The notes under the pieces: generated by a model
Seen by the model: the letters and a program-made list of their open reading frames with translations, nothing else
What the model was told of the DNA's origin: nothing
Database searches by the model: none
Source of the DNA: Clostridium manihotivorum
GTDB taxonomy: Bacteria > Bacillota > Clostridia > Clostridiales > Clostridiaceae
Length of the DNA: 64,000 nt
Assembly: GCF_004015185.1 (NCBI RefSeq)
Contig: NZ_CP025746.1
Coordinates: 1,178,001 to 1,242,000, forward strand
Direction of reading: 5' to 3'
Part shown: piece after piece, positions 9,910-18,751 of the stretch
Numbering within the stretch: position 1 is the first letter of the stretch
Layout: each line of letters opens with the position of its first letter
Translations under genes and position numbers: made by a program

Positions 9910-10704
9910 ATGCTCAATGTTTTTTATAAAGCTATATGGAATGGAGAAGACTTAGATATATTCAATATTTATAGCGGTAATAAACCTATGTACTCTTTAA
10001 GAAGAATAAGTGATAAAGCATTAATTAATGAACTTATAAATGGAGAAAATATTGATCATAATCAACCTATATTAGCTAAGTTATATGAAGAGGGAGTAAT
10101 AATAGAGAAAAATAAAGTTGATTTATACAGAAATCTGAATAGCTTATTTTATGATTTAGGAGCGGATATAGACAAACTATTTCTTTCAAGGGTTTTGACT
10201 AGAGACTTTTTTAAAGCTAGATTTAACTTTTTTAATATAGACCCTAAAGATATTGGCTTAGAGGGGTTGCTAGTCTGCAATGAAACTAAGAAACCTTTAT
10301 ATATTCATAATATTATTGGTTATTCCGATACAAAAGATCTTGAGGAGATTAAAGATAAAATTAATTTATCTAATAATAGCACTGTATTTCTATGCAAGGT
10401 GAAGGATAAAAAAATAGAAGAGATTGGACCAATATATAAATCCGATGAAGACTTCTGTTTCCAATGTCTAAAACTCAATATGGAAAAGCAGCATAAGATA
10501 ATTAAAGCTAGATCACAAGATAGTTCTTTAAAAGAGATTATATTTAAGGAGTATATAGGAGCGTTAGTGGATTATTATAGTTGGTATATAACTATGCTTT
10601 CAAGCGTAAATGAAAGAAAAATTATCTTTAAAGATAACATGATGTATCACACAGAGCTAATAGCACCCATATCACTTTCATGCCAATGTATGCAAGATAA
10701 TTAG
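9910..10704 (+). CDS. Putative cyclodehydratase partner with CxxC/CxC zinc motif
   Basis: A 264-residue protein with no clear full-length family. Residues 25-70 read like a winged-helix leader-recognition domain (LINGENI, then LAKLYEEGVII). Cysteines C183-x2-C186 and C258-x-C260 could bind zinc, as the cysteine pairs do in the fused YcaO protein of this operon. I infer a degenerate E1-like partner that presents the precursor to a YcaO, perhaps the truncated first one. AGAGAGGTGAG precedes the ATG. It could also be a leader-binding protein for the dehydratase. Confidence 0.45.
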   Translation: MLNVFYKAIWNGEDLDIFNIYSGNKPMYSLRRISDKALINELINGENIDHNQPILAKLYEEGVIIEKNKVDLYRNLNSLFYDLGADIDKLFLSRVLTRDFFKARFNFFNIDPKDIGLEGLLVCNETKKPLYIHNIIGYSDTKDLEEIKDKINLSNNSTVFLCKVKDKKIEEIGPIYKSDEDFCFQCLKLNMEKQHKIIKARSQDSSLKEIIFKEYIGALVDYYSWYITMLSSVNERKIIFKDNMMYHTELIAPISLSCQCMQDN

Positions 10705-10730
10705 ATTATGAGATTAATGGAGGAATTAAA

Positions 10731-11561
10731 ATGTTAGAATTAATAAATGTGAAAAAGTCATTTAAAGATAAAAAAGTTTTGAAAGATGTCTCAATGAAAA
10801 TAAATAAGGGTGAGAGCATTGCACTTATAGGCCCAAATGGTGCAGGCAAGACAACAATAATTCGAGCAATCTTAGGCTTAATGGATGTTGATGATGGCAG
10901 CATAGTGAGAGATTTTTCGCCAAAGACAGACGTTGGGATAATGCTTCAAAATGATTATTTCCCAGATAATTTAAAGGTAAAGGAAGCTATAGCTCTTCAT
11001 AAAAGCTATTTTAAGTCAAAGACAAGCACTGAATATCTATTGAAGCTTGCAAACTTAGAAGGAGAAAAGAATTCATTAGTTTCTACTTTGTCAGGTGGAC
11101 AAAAAAGAAGACTTTCCTTTGCAACTGCACTTTCTTCTAACCCTAAATTACTTTTCTTAGATGAACCAACCGTTGGGATGGATATTCAATCCTGCAAGCT
11201 ATTCTGGCAAAACATAAAGGCTATAAAGGAAAAAGGAACAACAATTTTTGTAACTTTACATCACTTAGATGAACTTAACGATTACTGTGATAGATTCGTA
11301 TTTTTGAAGGATGGGGTTATAGCTTTTGATGTAAACAAAACTGAACTAAATTCACAAAAGGTAGTTGTTGTGCACAGCGAAGCAGATAAACTTAATGAGG
11401 TTCAAAGAGAATTTGGAGGAAAGATAGAAGATGATAAGCTATTTATATTAAATACAAGAAGATATGGTGAACTAGTTCAGCTGCTTAAAAAGGGCAAATA
11501 CATTTTTGAGGAACGCTTTAAAGAAGTAAAAGATATTTATAGAGAAATATACGCTTATTAA
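10731..11561 (+). CDS. ABC transporter ATP-binding protein (RiPP export/immunity)
   Basis: A 276-residue ATPase with Walker A GPNGAGKTT, signature LSGGQKRR and Walker B LLFLDEPT, followed by the switch His in TLHHLDEL. It is of the CcmA/ABC-2 type. ATGGAGGAATTAAA precedes the start, and the permease follows 17 nt later. Placement at the end of the modification operon suggests export of the finished peptide or self-protection. Confidence 0.92.
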   Translation: MLELINVKKSFKDKKVLKDVSMKINKGESIALIGPNGAGKTTIIRAILGLMDVDDGSIVRDFSPKTDVGIMLQNDYFPDNLKVKEAIALHKSYFKSKTSTEYLLKLANLEGEKNSLVSTLSGGQKRRLSFATALSSNPKLLFLDEPTVGMDIQSCKLFWQNIKAIKEKGTTIFVTLHHLDELNDYCDRFVFLKDGVIAFDVNKTELNSQKVVVVHSEADKLNEVQREFGGKIEDDKLFILNTRRYGELVQLLKKGKYIFEERFKEVKDIYREIYAY

Positions 11562-11578
11562 GGAAGGGGTTTTGTAAG

Positions 11579-12313
11579 ATGAGTACTACAATAAAATATG
11601 AGTTTTTGAAAGTAATAAGAAATAAGAGATTTATAATGTTTACCTTGGTTGCTCCATTATTCTTCTATGTGCTTTTGTATAGTATGTCTAGCTCTGGTGG
11701 AGCTGAAGCTAAGGCGGCTATGTCAGCAATGTTAGCAGTTTTGTGTTCTACCTTTGCTACGGTAGGAAGTGGAATTAATACCTTGAGTAGTAGAATAGCA
11801 AGAGAAAAGCCTTATATAGGTAATATACTAGTTACAACACCTTACACTCCAAGTAAGTTTATAATTATTACTTCAGCAGTACAAATATTGCTTAATGTAT
11901 TTATAGAAGCTGTTATAATTCTTTTTGGAGCTTTGTTCTTCAAATTACAATTGACTAGAGAGCTGTTTATTATGGAAGCTGTAATTCTTTATTTAAGTAC
12001 ATTTTATGTATTGTTAGGATTATGCTTAGGTTTTGTTTTGGAGACAGTAACACTACAAGCACTTTCTTTTCCAATATACTTTGCAGCTATGGCTACTAAC
12101 GTAACTCAGCAAATGTATCCTGGGATGCCAGGCTTTATTACAACTATCCAAAGGGCTTTCCCAGGCTTCTATGCAACTAAAATGATATCAAATATTTCTG
12201 ATCATGCACAAGCGTTATCAAATCTAGCAATATTGTCAGTTTATATAGTTTTGATGCTAATAGTTACTCTTGTTGTTTATAGATATAAGAAAACTTCAAT
12301 AGTAGGCGCATAG
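11579..12313 (+). CDS. ABC-2 type transporter permease
   Basis: A 244-residue membrane protein with about six hydrophobic segments; the first, FTLVAPLFFYVLLY, follows a short basic N-terminus. It pairs with the ATPase just upstream (AAGGAAGGGG before the ATG). The substrate is inferred to be the operon's peptide. The next gene starts one base after its stop, which suggests translational coupling. Confidence 0.88.
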   Translation: MSTTIKYEFLKVIRNKRFIMFTLVAPLFFYVLLYSMSSSGGAEAKAAMSAMLAVLCSTFATVGSGINTLSSRIAREKPYIGNILVTTPYTPSKFIIITSAVQILLNVFIEAVIILFGALFFKLQLTRELFIMEAVILYLSTFYVLLGLCLGFVLETVTLQALSFPIYFAAMATNVTQQMYPGMPGFITTIQRAFPGFYATKMISNISDHAQALSNLAILSVYIVLMLIVTLVVYRYKKTSIVGA

Positions 12314-12314
12314 T

Positions 12315-13424
12315 ATGTTAGAGGACTTAGAGGAACTAAAGGAAATAAGACATGACTTACACAAGATACCTGAGATAGCTATGGCTGAAAGAAAGACTAG
12401 AGGATATATTGAAAGATATATAGGAAATAATGCAGTTTCAACTAAGATAACTCACAACTCAGAGCTAGGTTTAGTAGCTATGAAGGTCAATGGCGATAAT
12501 TATCCAGCCATTGCCTTCAGAGCTGAACTTGATGCTTTGCCTATTAAGGATACCAAGAGCGTTAGCTATTGTAGTGAGCATGAAGGTATGTGTCATGCCT
12601 GCGGTCATGATGTTCATATGGCAATATTGCTTAAACTTATTAAGTTCCTAGATACAGAGAGGCTTAAGGTTAACCTAGTATATGTATTTCAAGCTGGTGA
12701 AGAGGTGTATGCAGGAGCAAAGAAGCTTTCAAGAGAATTGACGAATTATGATATAGCTTTTATGTACTCTCTGCATATTACTCCCAATCTGCCAGTTGGT
12801 TACTATTCTCTTAGCTCTGATGTAATGCTTGCAGCTGCTTTGATGGCAGAAGTAGAAGTAAAGCTAAAGCAAGGACACATAGCAGAGAAAACGGACTTTT
12901 TGAAGGTGCTATCAACTATAGAAAGCTTTCAAAAGCAATATAATAATGAGGATAGGATATTTAAGGTCACCAATATTGAAACTAATGGATATTACAATGT
13001 TACTCCAAGTAAATTGAAGTTGCTTATAAACTTTAGAGGAGTGAATATAGAAGAGGTGACCCTAGATTATCAAAATTTCATTAGAGATCTTAGTGAAAAG
13101 CTGACAGTAAATAGTGATATAATTTCTAAATACCCAGCACTGAAAAATGATAAAAAGCTCAGCGAATTAACAAGAGCTTTATTTGAGAAAAGATATGGCA
13201 GGTCGTATGTACTTAAGTGTCCTTTCTTAATGTCTAGTGATGACTTTTCATACTATGGCTTAACTCTAGAAGGAATCAAAACTTGCTATTTTTTCATAGG
13301 ATCTTACTTAGGCGATGATATAGAGGTTCATACAGAAAATTTTGATGTAAATGAGCAGTGTCTGTATTATGGATACGATGCCTTAAAAACCGTTGTAAGC
13401 TTTATAAATAATAAGATAGAGTAG
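12315..13424 (+). CDS. M20 family metallopeptidase/amidohydrolase
   Basis: A 369-residue M20D-type amidohydrolase. The N-terminal LHKIPEIAM pattern, the CHACGHDVHMA segment (metal ligands Cys and His) and QAGEEVYAGA (catalytic Glu pair) are all present. Family members hydrolyse N-acyl amino acids or small peptides. It starts one base after the permease stop with only a weak ribosome site. At the end of a RiPP operon it may trim the leader or an N-terminal residue, or inactivate the product in self cells; none of these is shown by sequence. Confidence 0.85.
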   Translation: MLEDLEELKEIRHDLHKIPEIAMAERKTRGYIERYIGNNAVSTKITHNSELGLVAMKVNGDNYPAIAFRAELDALPIKDTKSVSYCSEHEGMCHACGHDVHMAILLKLIKFLDTERLKVNLVYVFQAGEEVYAGAKKLSRELTNYDIAFMYSLHITPNLPVGYYSLSSDVMLAAALMAEVEVKLKQGHIAEKTDFLKVLSTIESFQKQYNNEDRIFKVTNIETNGYYNVTPSKLKLLINFRGVNIEEVTLDYQNFIRDLSEKLTVNSDIISKYPALKNDKKLSELTRALFEKRYGRSYVLKCPFLMSSDDFSYYGLTLEGIKTCYFFIGSYLGDDIEVHTENFDVNEQCLYYGYDALKTVVSFINNKIE

Positions 13425-13462
13425 AAACCGAAAGATTTTGTAGTCTTTTGGTTTTTATTTTA
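13425..13462 (+). terminator. Intrinsic terminator of the RiPP operon
   Basis: AACCGAAAGATT pairs with AGTCTTTTGGTT (one or two G-T pairs) around a short loop and is followed by TTTTATTTT. It begins right after the M20 stop codon. Confidence 0.85.
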
Positions 13463-13525
13463 GCATTTACTTACTAACAACTTAATTTTAACAAGGTTCT
13501 TAAGAATATACTTAGCGCAGAAAGA

Positions 13526-13555
13526 CGTTTATTATGTGAATAAGCGCTTTTATTA
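13526..13555 (+). promoter_or_regulatory. Putative AgrA (LytTR) binding site, copy 1
   Basis: TTATTA at 13529 and TTATTA at 13550 form a direct repeat with 21-nt spacing, with AAGCG in the spacer. The same arrangement occurs at 15640/15661 and 18858/18879. LytTR regulators bind direct repeats spaced by two helical turns. It lies about 130 nt upstream of the second ABC transporter. Confidence 0.55.
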
Positions 13556-13686
13556 CAAATTATGTTCTTAAATATTACAGTTATTTATTAATAATAGCCT
13601 AATAATACATCATGCCTATAGAATCTGTATACTTGGATATAATTTAAATTAGTTAATATATTATTTAGTTGAAAGGTGGAGAATTA

Positions 13687-14400
13687 ATGATTGAATTGAG
13701 TAAAATAGCTCATTCCTACGGAACTAAAGAAGTATTGAAAAATATTAACTTGAAGATAAATCCAGGGGAAGCTATAGGCATTATAGGTAGAAACGGAGCA
13801 GGGAAATCAACACTTATAGACATAATATCTGGAATGAAGAAGCCTTCTAAAGGGATGGTTAACTATGACTTTTCAACAAAAGAATTACCTAAAAAAATTG
13901 GAATTCAGCTCCAACAGGCACAGTTTGATGGAAGACTTAATGTAGAGGATTGGTGCAAGTTTTGGGCTTCCATGTATGGCATTCCTAAAAGTAGAGTAGA
14001 GGAACTACTAAGCTATCTAGAGCTATCAGAACTAAAGAAGCAGAATATAGAAAAGCTGTCAGGAGGGCAAAAGCAAAAGTTAAATATATTGTGTGCTATG
14101 CTTCATGACCCAGAAATGCTTATTTTTGATGAGCTTACCACTGGTTTAGACGCGATTAGTAGAAAAGATATAAGAAGAAAGCTAAAAAGCTTAAAAAATG
14201 CAGGGAAGACCATTGTTATGGTAAGCCACTACATGGAGGAGCTTGAAGATCTTTGTGAGAGATTTGTAATTATTAAAGACGGATGCATTATTGAAGATAC
14301 TAATCTTGAAACCTTAAAGAATAAATATAAAGTTAGCAGCTTAGAACAGTGCTTTGATAAGATAATGGATAATGATAGTTTAGAGGGTGGTGCAGCATAA
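13687..14400 (+). CDS. ABC transporter ATP-binding protein
   Basis: A 237-residue ATPase with Walker A GRNGAGKST, signature LSGGQKQK, and Walker B LIFDELTTGLD, where the usual E-P-T is E-L-T. The ATG at 13687 is preceded by AAAGGTGGAG; a TTG at 13669 would sit before that site. The gene has its own upstream region containing the Agr-type repeat, so it is probably controlled by AgrA rather than by the preceding operon. The permease follows with a 1-nt overlap. Confidence 0.9.
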   Translation: MIELSKIAHSYGTKEVLKNINLKINPGEAIGIIGRNGAGKSTLIDIISGMKKPSKGMVNYDFSTKELPKKIGIQLQQAQFDGRLNVEDWCKFWASMYGIPKSRVEELLSYLELSELKKQNIEKLSGGQKQKLNILCAMLHDPEMLIFDELTTGLDAISRKDIRRKLKSLKNAGKTIVMVSHYMEELEDLCERFVIIKDGCIIEDTNLETLKNKYKVSSLEQCFDKIMDNDSLEGGAA

Positions 14401-15131
14401 TGAGAAGATTTAGGGCTATGTTCTTACTGGAGTTAAAGAAAGTAATACTTGTACCCTGGGTACTAATATTTGCAATAGCATTTCCTCAATTTCTTTTTGT
14501 AATGCAGATGGAGAACCTGAAAAAAAGTGCGGCTAGCAGCTTTGATCCTCTAGTGCTTATACCATCGCTTACAGTGCTTACAATACTAATGTTGTGTCTT
14601 ACTACACTTCCTATAGGCTTTGCTAGAGACAGAGAGTGTAAGTACTTTAAGCGATTAAGGTTAGCAGGGGCTTCGCCTTCCTTATATATGATAGTTCATT
14701 ATACTATACAGTTTATCTTAGGGATATTTACAATGGGAGTATTATCTATAATAGCAGTTGTTAGATATAATGTTAATATTCCATATGGTTATCTACCAAA
14801 GTTCTTTGGAGTACTTCTAGTACTGCACATAATGCTATACTTTTTAGGAGTAATAATAGGAAACACCAGCAGTGATGTTAGAGCTGTACAAACCAGAGGG
14901 TTGATAATTTATTTTATATTATTATTTTTGGGAGATATTACCTGTCCCTTAAGTAATTTATCAAGTTCCATCCAAAAGGTTGCTTGGTTTTTACCTACTA
15001 CCTACGGAGTAGAGCTACTAAGAAAAATATTAGCAGGTGGCGCATTGTTTGCGACTTCATATATCTTTGTCATTTTAGCATGCCTAGCTGTTTTTGGGGT
15101 TATGGCTAATAGATTATTTAGGTGGGAATAG
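14400..15131 (+). CDS. ABC-2 type transporter permease
   Basis: A 243-residue protein with about six hydrophobic segments, paired with the ATPase upstream (TAATG overlap). The segments CKYFKRLRLAGASP and AVQTRGLIIYFI are typical of ABC-2 permeases, which often export lipids, drugs or bacteriocins. With quorum-type control it may serve immunity to, or export of, a peptide. Substrate unknown. Confidence 0.87.
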   Translation: MRRFRAMFLLELKKVILVPWVLIFAIAFPQFLFVMQMENLKKSAASSFDPLVLIPSLTVLTILMLCLTTLPIGFARDRECKYFKRLRLAGASPSLYMIVHYTIQFILGIFTMGVLSIIAVVRYNVNIPYGYLPKFFGVLLVLHIMLYFLGVIIGNTSSDVRAVQTRGLIIYFILLFLGDITCPLSNLSSSIQKVAWFLPTTYGVELLRKILAGGALFATSYIFVILACLAVFGVMANRLFRWE

Positions 15132-15143
15132 ATGCAGAGTATT

Positions 15144-15183
15144 AGACTCGATTACTAATTTTAGTAATCGGGTCTATATTTTT
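15144..15183 (+). terminator. Intrinsic terminator after ABC transporter 2
   Basis: AGACTCGATTACTAA pairs with TTAGTAATCGGGTCT with almost no loop, followed by ATATTTTT. Confidence 0.8.
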
Positions 15184-15189
15184 GCCTAG

Positions 15190-15315
15190 AGCAGTACAAA
15201 ACTTCTTATAGCTAAATTTAATGATTTACATGGTTCATAACAGCTACTTATGGCAAACAGTATTATTGGACTGCCAGATTTTCCTCATATACATGGGTAA
15301 AGGCAGATGCTAAGG
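15190..15315. repeat. Degenerate copy of the hairpin-terminator element (family B)
   Basis: Contains TAGCTAAATTTAATGAT followed by CTGCCAGATTTTCCTCATA and GGCAGATGC, matching the copy near 51930-52088. The downstream terminator hairpin is missing. The stretch from 15184 to 15445 otherwise shows no gene. Confidence 0.6.
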
Positions 15316-15445
15316 AAAAGATAAGTTCTGCTAGATCAAAAGGCATTTAGTTATCTATTTTTAACACTTAATACAAAAATAATAGAAGATGAACCTTATG
15401 ATATAGAATATAGACATAAGATAAATACTTAAAGGCGGTGATATT

Positions 15446-15619
15446 ATGAAAGATAAAATCAAGTTAGCAGGCTTTATCATTATTTTAAATCTTGTTACCT
15501 TTATAGCTATTAAATTAAGTTTACACATGAAAGCAGTGCTGATAATAACTGATGTATGCTTTTTTATAATAGTGCTAAGCTTACAGAACTTTTTTAGGAA
15601 AAGATATAGTGAATATTAA
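15446..15619 (+). CDS. Small hydrophobic protein, 57 aa
   Basis: A 57-residue frame with AAAGGCGGTGAT before the ATG. The sequence is basic at both ends with two hydrophobic stretches (AGFIIILNLVTFIAI and VLIITDVCFFIIVLS), so two membrane helices are likely. It lies between the ABC transporter and agrB, just upstream of an Agr-type repeat. I do not recognise a family. A small immunity or membrane accessory protein is possible. Confidence 0.55.
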   Translation: MKDKIKLAGFIIILNLVTFIAIKLSLHMKAVLIITDVCFFIIVLSLQNFFRKRYSEY

Positions 15620-15636
15620 AATGAAAAAGATAAAAA

Positions 15637-15666
15637 CGGTTATTACAAATAAGATAGCGATTATTA
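15637..15666 (+). promoter_or_regulatory. Putative AgrA (LytTR) binding site, copy 2
   Basis: TTATTA at 15640 and at 15661, exactly 21 nt apart, the second preceded by AGCGA. It lies about 105 nt before agrB and would give autoregulation of the agr operon. A candidate -10 (TTATAT) is about 50 nt further on. Confidence 0.6.
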
Positions 15667-15771
15667 TATAAAGAGCTTAGAGTTTTCACATTTATTAATT
15701 CAAACAGTCAATATGTTATATAAACAATTATTGGATATTAATTTTAATATAATTGATATTGGGTGATGTAA

Positions 15772-16407
15772 ATGGAAAACAAATTAAAAAATAAAATGAA
15801 TTTTACAGAAAACTTAGCTGGAATTTTTACAGAAAGATTAAATTTATATATACATAAGGAAGGAATAGATCTTTTAAAGCTAAAATTAGGTATTGAAATT
15901 ATATTAATAAATCTTACTAAGTTTACAATAATTTTTTCAATAGCCGCTTATACGGGGTTGATAAAAGAATCTATACTTATGAGCACAGTGTTTGCTAGCC
16001 TAAGAAAAAGTGCTTTTGGGATACATGCTAAGAATAGTGTTATATGTACAATAGTCTCTGTTAACATGTTTGTCACTGGAGCATATATGAGTAGATATAT
16101 ACCTATAAATAATATTATGGTAGTTACAATTTTTACTTTTATTATTACCTTACTTTACAAGTACGCACCGGCAGATACAGAGTCCCATCCACTTTTGTCT
16201 AAAAGATTGAGAGATAGACTAAGAAAGAAAGCTGCAATCACAGGTTTATTGTTAATGATAATAACATTAATAATACCAAGTTATAGGATTAAAGCCATGA
16301 TAACTATAGCTTCATGTTACGAAGTTATAAATATATTACCAATAACTTATAAAATTTTAAAAAGGAGATATAGAAATTATGAAAAATTTGAGAGAGCAAA
16401 TAATTAA
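15772..16407 (+). CDS. agrB: AgrB, accessory gene regulator membrane endopeptidase
   Basis: A 211-residue membrane protein that cleaves AgrD and forms the cyclic thiolactone autoinducer. The family block RKSAFGIHAKNSVIC supplies the catalytic His85 and Cys92, spaced by seven as in Staphylococcus AgrB, and YAPADTESHPL is the second conserved block. Several hydrophobic segments follow. GGGTGAT precedes the ATG. Its 3' end overlaps agrD by 29 nt. Confidence 0.93.
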   Translation: MENKLKNKMNFTENLAGIFTERLNLYIHKEGIDLLKLKLGIEIILINLTKFTIIFSIAAYTGLIKESILMSTVFASLRKSAFGIHAKNSVICTIVSVNMFVTGAYMSRYIPINNIMVVTIFTFIITLLYKYAPADTESHPLLSKRLRDRLRKKAAITGLLLMIITLIIPSYRIKAMITIASCYEVINILPITYKILKRRYRNYEKFERANN

Positions 16408-16543
16408 TTTGGGAGAAAGATTAGCAAACGACATAGGAGATAAAGCGATTAAGGTAGGTGAAGTTTCAATGAAGGATTGTTCTATTTTCTGTCTTTATGA
16501 ACCTAAATTCCCACTAGAATTGTTGCAAAATGATGAAGAATAA
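16379..16543 (+). CDS. agrD: AgrD, autoinducing peptide precursor (54 aa)
   Basis: A 54-residue peptide with an amphipathic N-terminal helix, a central core MKDCSIFCLY and a C-terminal charged tail EPKFPLELLQNDEE that matches the AgrD E-P-x-x-P-x-E-L recognition tail. AAAAGGAGATA precedes the ATG inside agrB. The core has two cysteines (residues 34 and 38); either could form the thiolactone, giving rings of different size. The exact mature peptide cannot be read from sequence. Confidence 0.9.
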   Translation: MKNLREQIINLGERLANDIGDKAIKVGEVSMKDCSIFCLYEPKFPLELLQNDEE

Positions 16544-16654
16544 TTAAAAAAATATTAAAAATTGTTTTTTATGGTAACTATATATTTAAAAGTTTTATTA
16601 GCGTGATATAATATAATATATTAAAGTTCCATTTAAAGGAGAAAAAAATATATT

Positions 16655-17968
16655 ATGGAATACTATTTGAAGTTATTAGCAACTATTATATTATTATATA
16701 GTACAATACTTAATCTAAGTTTCACTGAAATAAAGATAAAGGAGTTTATAGGTACAATTGTAGTAGCAGATACTCTAAGTTACTTATTGTTTTATGTAAC
16801 ATCATCAGAATTTATAGCGATTATACCTGTGCTTGTAATTCCAATAGTATTGTTATATTTAAGAAGTAAAAATATCATAAAAAGCATATCATTACCAGTA
16901 TTTTCTTTAATTCTAGCAGTACTAAGTGATAATCTAATTTCAGGTATATATACCACTCTATCTAAGGGAAGTAGTGATAAAGTATATAATGATAACTTAA
17001 CATATTTTATCGGATATATAACTACTTTCATATTTATCTATATATTAAGCAAGTTTTTATCTTTCATACTATACAAGAAAACAAAGCTTTTGGATATAGA
17101 TCTAAAAGGAACTAATGGGCTACTTATGCTCTTGAGCTTACTACTAACTGTAGTTATATTTTATTCAAATATAATATTGAGTAGGAGAAAAGTTTCAGCA
17201 TTTAAGATATATCAAGTAAACGACATAATGTTTTTAGCATATTTTGTATTGTTGATAGTATTTATGTATATATTGATTAAGAGTTTGACTAAAGAGCTTG
17301 ATTTTAGGAATAAACAGGAACAATTTGAAAACCTTAAGCAATACACCAATAATCTTGAGAGCCTTTATTCAGATATGAGATCCTTTAGACATGATTATAT
17401 AAACATATTGGCTTCAATGGTTGGATTTATACAAAGTGATGATATGGAGGGTTTAAGAACTCATTTTAACAATAAGATAATGCCTTTAAGTAACAGTATG
17501 GAAAACAATAATTTTAAAATAGGAAATCTAAAAAATATACAGGTACCTGAGATAAAAGGTATACTGTCATCCAAGTTGATAAGGGCTCAAGAAATGGGAA
17601 TAGAAGTTCATATAGAAATTACTGAACCTATAAAAGATTTCAATATGGATATTATGGATTTGAGCAGATGTATAGGTATTCTAGTTGACAACTCAATCGA
17701 AGCCGCTATTGAGTGTGACGAGCCTAACATAGAATTTGCAATAATTAATGAGGAAAAACATTTAAAGATAGTTATAATTAATAGTTGTTCAGATAGTACT
17801 CCGCCAGTTTATAAAATATACGAAAATGGATTTTCAACTAAAGGAAATGGCAGAGGCATTGGTTTATATAATTTAAAAAAGATGCTATCTAAATATAAAA
17901 AGGCTTCTTTAGACACAATTATTGAAAAAGGTAGATTTAAACAAATATTATATATAAGCAAAATGTAG
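16655..17968 (+). CDS. agrC: AgrC-type sensor histidine kinase
   Basis: A 437-residue receptor kinase. About six hydrophobic helices fill residues 1-210, followed by a coiled linker. The phosphoacceptor helix has SFRHDYINILASM, and the GHKL ATPase has DNSIEAAIECDE (N box) and GNGRGIGLYNLKKM (G box). Such kinases sense the AgrD-derived peptide and phosphorylate AgrA. AAAGGAG precedes the ATG. The 110-nt gap after agrD contains a possible separate TATAAT-type promoter. Confidence 0.92.
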   Translation: MEYYLKLLATIILLYSTILNLSFTEIKIKEFIGTIVVADTLSYLLFYVTSSEFIAIIPVLVIPIVLLYLRSKNIIKSISLPVFSLILAVLSDNLISGIYTTLSKGSSDKVYNDNLTYFIGYITTFIFIYILSKFLSFILYKKTKLLDIDLKGTNGLLMLLSLLLTVVIFYSNIILSRRKVSAFKIYQVNDIMFLAYFVLLIVFMYILIKSLTKELDFRNKQEQFENLKQYTNNLESLYSDMRSFRHDYINILASMVGFIQSDDMEGLRTHFNNKIMPLSNSMENNNFKIGNLKNIQVPEIKGILSSKLIRAQEMGIEVHIEITEPIKDFNMDIMDLSRCIGILVDNSIEAAIECDEPNIEFAIINEEKHLKIVIINSCSDSTPPVYKIYENGFSTKGNGRGIGLYNLKKMLSKYKKASLDTIIEKGRFKQILYISKM

Positions 17969-17982
17969 TGGGGAGTGATCTT

Positions 17983-18708
17983 ATGCTTAAGGTTTTTGTA
18001 TGCGAAGATAACAAAGAACAAAGAGAACGTTTTACAAAGATAATTAAAGATATAATAATGATTGAAAATATAGATATGGATATGGCTCTTGATACAGAAA
18101 GTCCAGAGAAGTTAATTGACTATATAAAGGAAAGTCGTATATCAGGATTATACTTTTTAGACATTGATTTAAAAGCTTCTATGAATGGAATTAATTTAGC
18201 TTCTGAGATAAGAAAATATGATCCAAGAGGCTTTATAGTTTTTGTTACTACTCATGCAGAGATGAGTTATTTAACCTTTACCTATAAGGTAGAGGCCATG
18301 GATTATATAATAAAGGATAACTATAATAACATAAGGGAAAGAATACATCAATGCATACTAGATGCTAATACAAAGCATTCAGTTCAGGACGCCGAGAGAC
18401 AGAAGATTTTTTCTATAAAAACAGAAGATAAGGTTGTGAATATTGAATTTAGTAAGATATTATTTTTTGAAACTTCACCAACAATACATAAAATAATTGT
18501 ACATGCTGTTGATAGGCAATTAGAGTTCTATGCTAAAATGAAAGAGATTGAAGATAAAGTGGATGAAAGATTTTATAGATGTCATAAATCTTATTTAGTA
18601 AATAAGGATAACATAAGAGAAATTGATACAACTAATAGATGTGCATATATGATAAATGGTGAGCAATGTCTTGTTTCAACAAGACTATTGAAGGGGTTAC
18701 TTGATTAG
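17983..18708 (+). CDS. agrA: AgrA-type LytTR response regulator
   Basis: A 241-residue regulator with an N-terminal receiver (VFVCEDN acidic pocket, phosphoacceptor Asp in FLDIDL) and a C-terminal LytTR DNA-binding domain (residues about 140-240, with RCHKSYLVN). The ATG at 17983 is preceded by GGGGAG at a good distance; an upstream GTG at 17968 overlaps the agrC stop and is less likely. It probably binds the three 21-nt direct repeats listed here. Confidence 0.92.
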   Translation: MLKVFVCEDNKEQRERFTKIIKDIIMIENIDMDMALDTESPEKLIDYIKESRISGLYFLDIDLKASMNGINLASEIRKYDPRGFIVFVTTHAEMSYLTFTYKVEAMDYIIKDNYNNIRERIHQCILDANTKHSVQDAERQKIFSIKTEDKVVNIEFSKILFFETSPTIHKIIVHAVDRQLEFYAKMKEIEDKVDERFYRCHKSYLVNKDNIREIDTTNRCAYMINGEQCLVSTRLLKGLLD

Positions 18709-18751
18709 CAAGGTATTTCGTTATAATGCATAAAAGTTTCTTGCAAAAATA

